A DNA stretch of 64,000 nucleotides from Vallitalea pronyensis (lineage in GTDB: Bacteria; Bacillota; Clostridia; Lachnospirales; Vallitaleaceae), in NCBI RefSeq assembly GCF_018141445.1, contig NZ_CP058649.1:4049001-4113000 (forward strand), read 5' to 3'. A model generated the notes under the pieces. It was not told the origin of the DNA. It was given only the letters and a program-made list of their open reading frames with translations, and ran no database searches. Below are positions 54,024-61,609 of this stretch, piece by piece (the first letter of the stretch is position 1; each line of letters starts with the position of its first letter). The translations under genes were made by a program, and so were the position numbers.

Positions 54024-55490
54024 ATGACGAATGAGTTTGTCTTTACTTTAAGTTATAGCTTTATCCTATTTATTTTACTGAATTTGGTCCTTACAGCCAT
54101 TATTATTACATTAGAAAGGAAATCGCCGACTACCACTTTGGCTTGGCTCTTTTTCATGATTTTATTGCCGGGTATAGGTTTCCTCTTTTATCTGCTCTTC
54201 TCTCAAAACATATCCAAACGTAAAATCTTCAAATATACTTTAGAAGAAACAGAGACCTATCAGTCTTTACTTAATTACCAGAGAGAGCAATTCGAGGATA
54301 ATACTTTTCGGTTTCATGATTTATCCATGGCAAAATATACAGATATGATTCTTTTTCACAATAAGTTAAGTGATTCATTTTACTCCCAAGATAATCATGT
54401 GGAAATCATGACAGATGGTCGTAAGAAATTTGATGTTTTATTTGACGAAATTAGTAAAGCTAAGCATCACATACATGTGGAATATTATATTATGAAAAAT
54501 GATGACATCAGCCAAGACCTCTATGCACTCTTAGAGGAAAAAGCCAAGGAAGGCGTCATCGTCAGACTGCTTGGTGATCACATTGGTTGTCGTCATATTT
54601 CAAACAGCACCATTAAGTCCTTAATAAAAGCAGGCGTACAATTTGCACAGTTTTTCCCATCTCGATTCATGCTCATCAATGCTAAAGCCAATTACAGAAA
54701 CCATCGAAAAATTGTAGTCATTGATGGTAAGGTTGGTTTTATCGGGGGTTTTAACGTAGGTGATGAGTACTTAGGGCTTTATAAGAAGTTTGGCTATTGG
54801 CGGGATACACATTTAAAAATAATAGGTAGTGCTGTCATTGGCTTGCAGCTTCGCTTTTTATTGGATTGGCGACTGGCTTCTAAAAAAACATTCGAAATAT
54901 CCTCAGAGTACTTTAAAGATATTTACGACCGTAGTGATGGCAAAATTGGTATGCAAATCGTATCCAGTGGACCAGATTCCATCAACGAACAAGTGAAACA
55001 AGGTTACATTAAAATGATTGCATCAGCAAAGAAAACCATTCTCATACAAACACCTTACTTCATACCCGATGACAGCATTATGGAATCCCTTAAAATTGCT
55101 GCTGTATCTGGTGTGGATGTCCGTATCATGATTCCAAATAAACCGGATCATATGTTTGTCTATTGGGCAACTTATTCCTATATTGGCGAACTGATAAGAT
55201 ATGGTGCAAAAGCTTATACCTATGAAAACGGCTTTCTACACAGTAAAGTGATTGCCATTGATGGTGAAATATCTTCCGTTGGTACTTGTAATTTTGATAT
55301 ACGCAGCTTCAAGCTTAACTTTGAAGTGAATGCTTTTATATACGATAAAAAAGCAACCCATCAATTGGAACAAACATTCTATAACGACTTACCCCTTTGT
55401 CGAGAAATTACCAAAGAGATCTATAAAAATCGGTCTCAATGGATTAAAACAAAAGAAACCGTCTCCCGTTTATTTTCACCTGTATTATAA
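54024..55490 (+). CDS. cls: Cardiolipin synthase (phospholipase D family)
   Basis: A 488-residue protein. Two N-terminal membrane helices (about 5-27 and 35-58) are followed by two PLD domains with HKD motifs at His227 (NHRKIVVIDGKVGFIGGFN) and His406 (LHSKVIAIDGEISSVGTCN). It condenses two phosphatidylglycerols at the membrane. AGGGGGG lies 6 nt before the ATG. Divergent from argC and ended by its own terminator, so it is unrelated to the arg genes around it. Confidence 0.95.
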   Translation: MTNEFVFTLSYSFILFILLNLVLTAIIITLERKSPTTTLAWLFFMILLPGIGFLFYLLFSQNISKRKIFKYTLEETETYQSLLNYQREQFEDNTFRFHDLSMAKYTDMILFHNKLSDSFYSQDNHVEIMTDGRKKFDVLFDEISKAKHHIHVEYYIMKNDDISQDLYALLEEKAKEGVIVRLLGDHIGCRHISNSTIKSLIKAGVQFAQFFPSRFMLINAKANYRNHRKIVVIDGKVGFIGGFNVGDEYLGLYKKFGYWRDTHLKIIGSAVIGLQLRFLLDWRLASKKTFEISSEYFKDIYDRSDGKIGMQIVSSGPDSINEQVKQGYIKMIASAKKTILIQTPYFIPDDSIMESLKIAAVSGVDVRIMIPNKPDHMFVYWATYSYIGELIRYGAKAYTYENGFLHSKVIAIDGEISSVGTCNFDIRSFKLNFEVNAFIYDKKATHQLEQTFYNDLPLCREITKEIYKNRSQWIKTKETVSRLFSPVL

Positions 55491-55496
55491 TCCATT

Positions 55497-55532
55497 AATC
55501 GTTATGAAAAAAATTCATAACGATTTTTTATT
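55497..55532 (+). terminator. Intrinsic terminator of cls
   Basis: AATCGTTATGAA (55497-55508) pairs perfectly with TTCATAACGATT (55514-55525), loop AAAAA, followed by TTTTATTTTT. Confidence 0.9.
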
Positions 55533-55540
55533 TTTCCTAT

Positions 55541-55575
55541 TGAATATTTATTAATTTTAATGTATAATTATTACA
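55541..55575 (+). promoter_or_regulatory. Tandem ARG-type boxes before argG
   Basis: TGAATATTTATTAAT (55541-55555) and TGTATAATTATTACA (55561-55575), again 20 bp apart and on the coding strand, 35 bp before the ATG. Overlap with the promoter fits repression by arginine-bound ArgR. Confidence 0.72.
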
Positions 55576-55609
55576 ACATTGTTAATACATATGCAGGGAG
55601 GTCATTATA

Positions 55610-56842
55610 ATGAATACACACGAACAAAATAAAAAGAAGGTTGTACTGGCGTACTCCGGTGGTCTTGATACAACCGTTATTATACATTGGCTCAAGGCAA
55701 ACTACGATTATGAAGTAATTGCTGTATGCGTGGATGTAGGTCAAGGAAAAGAATTGGATGGTTTGGAAGAGAGAGCTCTTAACTCTGGTGCCAGTAAATT
55801 ATACATTGAACATGTGGTAGAAGATTTCGTCGATGACTATGTGGTACCAACCATTAAATCAGGTGCAGTATATGAAGGTAAATACTTGCTAGGTACGTCC
55901 ATGGCAAGACCTATTATATCTAAACGCCTAGTGGACATTGCTCTAGAAGAAGGTGCCGAAGCCATCTGTCATGGTGCTACTGGAAAAGGAAATGACCAAG
56001 TTCGTTTTGAGTTGACCATCAAAGCATTAGCACCACACCTAAAAATTATTGCTCCATGGCGTATCTGGGATATTACATCCCGTGAAGATGCTCTTGACTA
56101 TTGTGAGAAACATCATATTCCTGTACCCATGAAGAAAAATAATAGCTACAGTCGTGACCGTAACATTTGGCATGTGAGCCATGAAGGTCTTGACCTGGAG
56201 TTACCGGAGCAAGAACCTCAATTTGACTCTTTATTACAAATGTCCGTAACGCCAGAAAAAGCACCAGATGAAGCTACATATATCGATTTAGCATTTGATA
56301 AAGGGGTGCCAACAGCATTAAATGGCGAAACCATGAGCTGTACGGAGATTCTAACAGCCCTTAATGACATCGGTGGTAAAAACGGTATTGGCATTATCGA
56401 TATTGTGGAAAACCGTGTGGTAGGTATGAAATCAAGAGGTGTCTACGAGACACCTGGTGGTACAATCCTCTACTATGCACATCGAGAATTGGAATACCTC
56501 TGCTTAGATAAACAAACATTGGCTTATAAAGAAATGATGAGTGTGAAGTTTGCAGAGCTTGTATACAGTGGTGAATGGTTTACCCCTCTTCGTGAAGGTT
56601 TAACTGCTTTTGTTGATAGTACACAAGAAACAGTCACAGGAACCGTTAAATTGAAGCTATACAAAGGTAACATTCAATCCGCTGGTGCCACGTCACCTTA
56701 TTCATTATACAATGAAAGTATTGCTAGTTTCACAACAGGTGAATTATACAATCATAAGGACGCAGAAGGCTTCATTAATTTATTCGGTCTTCCATTAAAA
56801 GTAAGAGCGATGATGTTAAAAAGCCATGGCTTAAGTATTTAG
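55610..56842 (+). CDS. argG: Argininosuccinate synthase
   Basis: A 410-residue protein: ATP motif [51 protein letters not shown], and [13 protein letters not shown] are visible. It joins citrulline and aspartate. AGGGAGG lies before the ATG at a normal distance. It has a strong terminator downstream, so argH is transcribed separately even though it is next. Confidence 0.97.
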   Translation: MNTHEQNKKKVVLAYSGGLDTTVIIHWLKANYDYEVIAVCVDVGQGKELDGLEERALNSGASKLYIEHVVEDFVDDYVVPTIKSGAVYEGKYLLGTSMARPIISKRLVDIALEEGAEAICHGATGKGNDQVRFELTIKALAPHLKIIAPWRIWDITSREDALDYCEKHHIPVPMKKNNSYSRDRNIWHVSHEGLDLELPEQEPQFDSLLQMSVTPEKAPDEATYIDLAFDKGVPTALNGETMSCTEILTALNDIGGKNGIGIIDIVENRVVGMKSRGVYETPGGTILYYAHRELEYLCLDKQTLAYKEMMSVKFAELVYSGEWFTPLREGLTAFVDSTQETVTGTVKLKLYKGNIQSAGATSPYSLYNESIASFTTGELYNHKDAEGFINLFGLPLKVRAMMLKSHGLSI

Positions 56843-56851
56843 AGTGTTAAC

Positions 56852-56894
56852 AATAGATTGAGCTTAAGTGTCATGATAAGCTCAATCTATTTTG
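56852..56894 (+). terminator. Intrinsic terminator of argG
   Basis: A 15-bp perfect stem (AATAGATTGAGCTTA 56852-56866 / TAAGCTCAATCTATT 56877-56891), loop 10 nt, followed by TTTG. Confidence 0.88.
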
Positions 56895-56928
56895 CATATG
56901 CATTCATGGTACAGCTAGATCACATAGA

Positions 56929-56958
56929 CTGATTCATGCTGATTCATACTGAATCATA
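56929..56958 (+). repeat. Three 10-bp direct repeats before argH
   Basis: CTGATTCATG, CTGATTCATA and CTGAATCATA follow each other without gaps, one per helical turn. They contain ATTCA/TGAAT, the ARG half-site. They end about 48 bp before the argH ATG, inside the expected promoter, so a regulator site is possible. Confidence 0.6.
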
Positions 56959-57006
56959 CAGTACCAATAACCGTTTCAACCTATTAATTTGGAAGGAGTG
57001 ATGATC

Positions 57007-58389
57007 ATGAAACTCTGGGGTGGACGATTTGCAAAATCAACGGATATCATGGTAGATGATTTCAATTCATCGATCCGATTTGATAAACGTCTTTACAAAC
57101 AGGATATAAAAGGCAGTATTGCTCATGTGACCATGCTTGGCAAACAAGGCATTATTGCCAAAGAAGAGGCTGATACCATTCAAGGAGGTCTTGAAGAACT
57201 CTTAATCGATATTGAGTTGGATAAAGTAGCCTTTGATATAGAAGCCGAAGACATTCATATGAATGTTGAAAAATTACTCATTGAACGTATCGGTAATGTG
57301 GCTAAGAAACTCCATACAGGACGTAGCCGTAACGACCAAGTCACCTTGGATATGCGTATGTATGTAAAAGATGAAATAGGTGTTTTACAAGCACAATTAA
57401 AAGAGCTTTTACATACACTCATTCACCTAGCTGAAGATAATGTGGATACGATTATGCCAGGCTATACACACCTTCAGAAGGCTCAGCCTATTACATTTGC
57501 TCATCATTTGATGGCTTATTTTGAGATGTTCAAACGTGATATGGAACGTCTAGAAGATACCTATAAACGTACCAATTCATTACCACTAGGTGCAGGTGCT
57601 TTAGCTACAACCACCTACCCTCTTGATCGTGAATATGTTGCCGAACTTCTTGATTTTGATCGTATATGTCTAAACAGTATTGATGCAGTATCCGATAGGG
57701 ATTATTGTTTAGAATTAATGAATGGGTTATCCATGCTGATGATGCACCTTAGCCGTTTTTCTGAAGAGATTATCCTTTGGTGTTCCCATGAATTCCAATT
57801 CATTGAGTTAGATGATGCATTCAGTACAGGAAGCAGCATCATGCCTCAAAAGAAAAATCCCGATATTGCAGAATTGGTTCGTGGAAAAGCTGGTCGTGTA
57901 TTTGGTTCACAATTTGGCCTCTTAACGACCATGAAGGCACTTCCTCTAGCTTACAACAAAGACATGCAAGAAGACAAAGAGGCTACCTTTGATGCCATTG
58001 ACACGGTTAAAATGTGTCTACCAGTCTTCACAAAGATGTTAAGCACCATTACCGTTAACAAACAGAATATGTATGAAAGTGCTGGCGGCGGTTTTACCAA
58101 TGCCACAGATGCAGCAGACTATTTGGTCAAGAAAAACGTGCCTTTTAGAGATGCTCATGCCATTGTGGGCCAGCTGGTACTCTACTGTGTCCAAAACAAC
58201 ACCACTTTAGAAAACATGGATCTTGAAGCATATAAAGCCATCTCCCCTATTTTTGAAGAAGATATCTACAATGCCATATCCCTAGAGACGTGTGTAAATA
58301 AAAGGAATGTTCTAGGGGGTCCTTCTAAAACCATGATGGAACAGGTTATCGCCATGAACACGGAATACTTAAATCAACTTAAGGTGTGA
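57007..58389 (+). CDS. argH: Argininosuccinate lyase
   Basis: About 460 residues from the ATG at 57007 (MKLWGGRFAKSTD), 8 nt after AGGAG; the frame opens at a TTG at 56989. The fumarase-superfamily signature is TGSSIMPQKKNPDIAELVRGKAGRV, with DEDIHMNVE-like AEDIHMNVEKLL and HTGRSRNDQV earlier. It splits argininosuccinate into arginine and fumarate. Own promoter region, separate from argG. Confidence 0.97.
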   Translation: MKLWGGRFAKSTDIMVDDFNSSIRFDKRLYKQDIKGSIAHVTMLGKQGIIAKEEADTIQGGLEELLIDIELDKVAFDIEAEDIHMNVEKLLIERIGNVAKKLHTGRSRNDQVTLDMRMYVKDEIGVLQAQLKELLHTLIHLAEDNVDTIMPGYTHLQKAQPITFAHHLMAYFEMFKRDMERLEDTYKRTNSLPLGAGALATTTYPLDREYVAELLDFDRICLNSIDAVSDRDYCLELMNGLSMLMMHLSRFSEEIILWCSHEFQFIELDDAFSTGSSIMPQKKNPDIAELVRGKAGRVFGSQFGLLTTMKALPLAYNKDMQEDKEATFDAIDTVKMCLPVFTKMLSTITVNKQNMYESAGGGFTNATDAADYLVKKNVPFRDAHAIVGQLVLYCVQNNTTLENMDLEAYKAISPIFEEDIYNAISLETCVNKRNVLGGPSKTMMEQVIAMNTEYLNQLKV

Positions 58390-58435
58390 CTAGCTATTTC
58401 TTAATAGCTATTACATAAAATTTTTCTCCTTTATG

Positions 58436-58505
58436 AGGGCATCTTGTAAAGTATATCAACGCATCTTCACCTTCCTACAGCTAGGTATCTTTACAAGACA
58501 GCCCT
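58436..58505. other. Long stem-loop between convergent argH and aldolase genes
   Basis: AGGGC-TCTTGTAAAG (58436-58451 with one bulged A) pairs with CTTTACAAGA-GCCCT (58489-58505 with two extra bases), loop about 37 nt. No T run follows on either strand. A smaller stem, TAGCTATT/AATAGCTA (58391-58410), lies next to the argH stop. Probably convergent termination, but not proven. Confidence 0.45.
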
Positions 58506-58510
58506 ATTCT

Positions 58511-59593
58511 TTACGTGGATAAGATTGTATCTAATTCAAGTAAACAAGCTTCTAGGGTTTCTTTTGGTATATCCTGATAGGCATCACCAACAGCCATCTC
58601 AAACATACAGTCTTGGTCTTTATTCTCTATGATATAGGGGGTAATACCTACGTTATATTTATCCATTACTTGAACGATTGCATGCACCACTTGTTCTGCA
58701 TCTTTATGGAAATAGACATGAAACATATTGGAGACGGGAATTTCTGGCACCGTATAGACGCTTTTCATGCGATTGTAATAACCTGCTAGCACTTTTGCTT
58801 GTTCATAATATAGCGGCATTTTATCTAATCTTTGGTCGAGATAATACGCAGCACTCACAATATAAGGGTAAAGACTAATGAGATCGCCGCCATATCTTCT
58901 TTTCCATACCTTAGACTTCTCCATAAATGCATCAGGTCCTGCTAAGATAGCCCCTGCTATACCCCCTAACCCTTTGTAAAACGAGACATACACACTGTCA
59001 AATCCTGCACATATGTCACTAAGACTTTTATCATAATAGGGTGATACTTCCCATAGTCTGGCACCATCCAGATGAGTTTTTATGACTTTCTTTTTACAAT
59101 AATCCAATATGGCATTTAATTCATCCCATGTTGGGCATTGTCCTCCAATACCTCTCTGTGGCAATTCAATGACCAATGTAGAAATATCAGTATCTAGCGC
59201 CATTAAGTCCTTTAACGTCAACACACGGTCTTTCTCACCTAACAACACCGATTCGATAGGATGTAATACCTTTAATCCATCTTCTTCATATAACTCAAGG
59301 TGACACAGTGGATGATAAGCTACTTGATGGATCTCTTCCTCATCGCACCACATGCGAAGCGCTATCTGCTGGGCCATGGTACCACTAGGAAAAAATACTG
59401 CTTTTTCTTTACCTAACATATGGGCCATCTTAGCTTCAAAGTCATTGATGACTGCACCTTTTCCATAAGCATCCGCTCTGGTATTTGAATCCACGCTATC
59501 AAAAGCATTTTTCAATACCTTCATATCACGTGCTCCATGTCCATCGAGCTTATATGTGGTGTTTTTATATGATTCTGCTAATTTACTATACAT
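58511..59593 (-). CDS. Threonine aldolase/beta-eliminating-lyase family PLP enzyme
   Basis: A 360-residue fold-type-I protein. FFPSGTMAQQIALRMWCD, LVIELPQRGIGGQ, THLDGARLWEVSPYY and the PLP-lysine motif YVSFYKGLGGIAGAILAGP match low-specificity L-threonine aldolases, which split threonine to glycine and acetaldehyde. The LEL-x-EEDGLKV region differs from the best-known aldolases, so the substrate may differ. No linked genes on its strand; a purine-rich GGGGG site lies before the ATG. Confidence 0.82.
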   Translation of the reverse strand: MYSKLAESYKNTTYKLDGHGARDMKVLKNAFDSVDSNTRADAYGKGAVINDFEAKMAHMLGKEKAVFFPSGTMAQQIALRMWCDEEEIHQVAYHPLCHLELYEEDGLKVLHPIESVLLGEKDRVLTLKDLMALDTDISTLVIELPQRGIGGQCPTWDELNAILDYCKKKVIKTHLDGARLWEVSPYYDKSLSDICAGFDSVYVSFYKGLGGIAGAILAGPDAFMEKSKVWKRRYGGDLISLYPYIVSAAYYLDQRLDKMPLYYEQAKVLAGYYNRMKSVYTVPEIPVSNMFHVYFHKDAEQVVHAIVQVMDKYNVGITPYIIENKDQDCMFEMAVGDAYQDIPKETLEACLLELDTILST

Positions 59594-59726
59594 GGTATAC
59601 CCCCTTGATGATTAATTGTACATCATGTTTATGATGCAAGTATAGTCATGTTATCAGATATTTGTTTAAGATGCAATATATCTGCACGTATTTTAAAACA
59701 TTAAGTTTAATATACACATGACTGTT

Positions 59727-60137
59727 TTAACAACAATTTGGCTTCGTCGGTATTTTCTTACCTGTCATAACTGCATCATAGAGTTCTTCCTCATCAGGAT
59801 ACGTTTTCACACCGATAATTCTTCCATCCACTGTAATGAGTGGACATACTTTTGATAGGATAAAATCTAGATTAGGTTCGCTTATTTGAAGTTTTTCTTT
59901 ATTATTAGTAAACACTGTATTCAGTTTGTCAATAAATTCCTTTTTATTATTGTTTGTTATATCGTATACCTTTATCTCAGTATCTCTATTATATTTTTCA
60001 GTAAATCTTGTTACTAATTCATCTATGGTTAATGACTGAGTTGAACCACATCCACAATTAGATTGGCAACAACTGCCCTTAGATGATTGATCACCTGCTT
60101 GTTCTAAATTAAATATTTCAATTAATTTTTGACCCAT
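59727..60137 (-). CDS. ArsD-like small Cys-rich thioredoxin-fold protein
   Basis: About 136 residues from the ATG at 60137, with AAAGG 10 nt upstream; the longer open frame to 60233 would overlap the preceding gene. IEIFNLEQAG is followed by a CC-x3-C-x-C cluster (Cys23, 24, 28, 30). The C-terminal half has EIKVYDITNN, VCPLITVDGRIIGVKTYPDEEELYDAV and ends NCC. The layout resembles ArsD metallochaperones (IEIFDP...CC...C, then PL-x-VDG), but the Cys cluster is displaced by about ten residues. Metalloid or redox handling is an inference. It follows the 4Fe-4S gene by 25 bp. Confidence 0.7.
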   Translation of the reverse strand: MGQKLIEIFNLEQAGDQSSKGSCCQSNCGCGSTQSLTIDELVTRFTEKYNRDTEIKVYDITNNNKKEFIDKLNTVFTNNKEKLQISEPNLDFILSKVCPLITVDGRIIGVKTYPDEEELYDAVMTGKKIPTKPNCC

Positions 60138-60162
60138 ATTATCCCAACCTTTCTTAATTTTT

Positions 60163-60729
60163 TTACACTGGACAGATGTTTCTACATTTACCACATGCAC
60201 ACTTACTAAGATCTCCTTTAGCATATGACACATCTCTAATAGGGCATACTTTTAGACATTTCATGCATTTAATACATACACCAGTGACTTTTTTATCCGG
60301 TATTAATGGTGCATCTGTTATGATTGCGCCTAAGCTTGTGGTTAAACCAAAACCCTTAACCACTAATGAATTAACGGGACTTAATTCGCCAATACCTGCT
60401 TCAATACCCATTCTCACAAGGGATATATCTTTGCTAGTACCTTCAACAATAACAGCCTTATATCCCCATTGATTGAGATAATGGATGACGTCGCTTTGAG
60501 CTGCGATTGTGCCAATATAATCGCTAAAACCTCCCATCTCATCTAGATCACCATCTTTTTTACCTTCAGCATAAACAAGGATTGATTCAAACCCTTCTAA
60601 CATGTTTTTTGGATGGTATGCATCTGGAGCATCTTTAAAACTTCCCTTCCTTGCTACACCAACCTTATGGAATATATTTAGCATTGCTTTTATCTTTCGT
60701 GTCATGTCTTGACTGTTTGGTTGTGACAT
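60163..60729 (-). CDS. 4Fe-4S protein related to QueG/reductive-dehalogenase-like proteins
   Basis: A 188-residue protein. The C-terminus has two Cys clusters, CIKCMKCLKVCP and CACGKCRNICPV, the second ending the chain. The preceding part (about 90-150: VIHYLNQWGYKAVIVEG, PVNSLVVKGFGLTTSLGAIITDAPL) resembles the region before the ferredoxin domain in epoxyqueuosine reductase-like proteins, but it is half their length. Cytoplasmic. GAGGAGG lies before the ATG, and an ECF-type promoter lies 36 bp upstream. Likely an electron carrier or reductase for the next gene; no substrate known. Confidence 0.78.
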   Translation of the reverse strand: MSQPNSQDMTRKIKAMLNIFHKVGVARKGSFKDAPDAYHPKNMLEGFESILVYAEGKKDGDLDEMGGFSDYIGTIAAQSDVIHYLNQWGYKAVIVEGTSKDISLVRMGIEAGIGELSPVNSLVVKGFGLTTSLGAIITDAPLIPDKKVTGVCIKCMKCLKVCPIRDVSYAKGDLSKCACGKCRNICPV

Positions 60730-60764
60730 GCTGTAACCTCCTCTCTATTCAGTCCTCACTCATT

Positions 60765-60793
60765 AAGACGATGTTATCGGAAAAAGGTCACAA
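60765..60793 (-). promoter_or_regulatory. ECF-sigma-type promoter of the 4Fe-4S/ArsD-like operon
   Basis: Minus strand: TTGTGACC (60786-60793), a 15-bp spacer, then CGTCTT (60765-60770). ECF promoters have an ACC/AAC-type -35 and a CGTC-type -10, and a sigma-A promoter is not apparent here. The SigZ-like gene is the next one upstream, so it is the natural candidate to read this promoter. Confidence 0.6.
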
Positions 60794-60833
60794 ATTTCGT
60801 ATTTTTTTAATCTATATGTCCTTACAAAAATTT

Positions 60834-60919
60834 AGGGCTATCCCATACACAGAGGTGTTTCATGGAAAAGAAATAAGTTTTCCAAAGCGTTAACCACCAT
60901 ATGCATATAGGATAGCCCT
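60834..60919 (-). terminator. 86-nt structured element after the SigZ gene
   Basis: AGGGCTATCC (60834-60843) pairs perfectly with GGATAGCCCT (60910-60919). Inside is a second stem TGGAAAA/TTTTCCA. On the minus strand the outer stem is followed by AAATTTTTG, so it can end the sigZ transcript, but it is longer than an ordinary terminator. Confidence 0.6.
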
Positions 60920-60942
60920 TGTTGTATCGTGCTATCTTAATC

Positions 60943-61515
60943 TTATTCACACTGATTATCACATCTTTTACACACCAAACTCTTCTGTGTGTAATCAAGG
61001 ATATTACCATATTTGTCTAATTCAAAATCACAACATGCAAGCAAAATCTGTTTTAATAATTCTTTTCCCCGATGCACTCGCATTTTTGAGCCTGATAGGG
61101 ATAGACCCAGTTTTTCTGAAATCTCTTTATGCTTCATGCCTTGTATATCATAAAGTTCAATAACCTGTTGATATTTTTCGGGAAGTTCTTCTATCATTTT
61201 TTTTAGACACCTGCTTATTTCTTTGTTCATATTGTGAGCGTCATCATCTTCCTCTAGCACTTTATCAATAGACCCAATATCAACAGTTCTTCCCTTATTC
61301 TTTCTATAGTAATCAATGATTGTGTTTCTTGCTATTTTATATAACCAAGCTTTTAGCTTAGATTGTTCATTTACTTTATCGATATTCTTGTGTATTTTAA
61401 TAAAGATATCTTGAAGAATGTCCTCTGCATCATAGTCACTATTTACCTTACTCCGCACATATTTGTAGAGTTCACGACTGAATGCATTCCAGATACTTTT
61501 AACCCTATCTTCCAT
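60943..61515 (-). CDS. sigZ: SigZ-like ECF sigma factor with C-terminal Cys motif
   Basis: About 190 residues from the ATG at 61515 (GGAGG 6 nt upstream; the open frame runs further to 61587). Sigma region 2 (YVRSKVNSDYDAEDILQDIFIKIHKN, KAWLYKIARNTIIDYYR) and region 4 (ELPEKYQQVIELYDIQGMKHKEISEKLGLSLSGSKMRVHRGKELL) are clear. The tail LLACCDFELDKYGNILDYTQ...CKRCDNQC holds five Cys, as in SigZ proteins. No anti-sigma gene is nearby, so the Cys tail may itself sense metal or thiol state (inference). Confidence 0.82.
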   Translation of the reverse strand: MEDRVKSIWNAFSRELYKYVRSKVNSDYDAEDILQDIFIKIHKNIDKVNEQSKLKAWLYKIARNTIIDYYRKNKGRTVDIGSIDKVLEEDDDAHNMNKEISRCLKKMIEELPEKYQQVIELYDIQGMKHKEISEKLGLSLSGSKMRVHRGKELLKQILLACCDFELDKYGNILDYTQKSLVCKRCDNQCE

Positions 61516-61609
61516 GATAGACCTCCATATTGGAAATAAAATATATTCATAGTATATAAGTATGCTAATGATAATATTCTCAAACATGAGCGTAGTTAAT
61601 AATTAATTG

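Noticed and set aside
56929..56958. CRISPR-like short repeats
   Set aside because: Repeats are 10 bp and contiguous with no spacers, and no cas genes are present.
60651..60893. Plus-strand 80-codon frame over the ECF promoter and hairpin
   Set aside because: Overlaps the 4Fe-4S gene start in antisense; no start signal; the sequence is explained by promoter and stem-loop.
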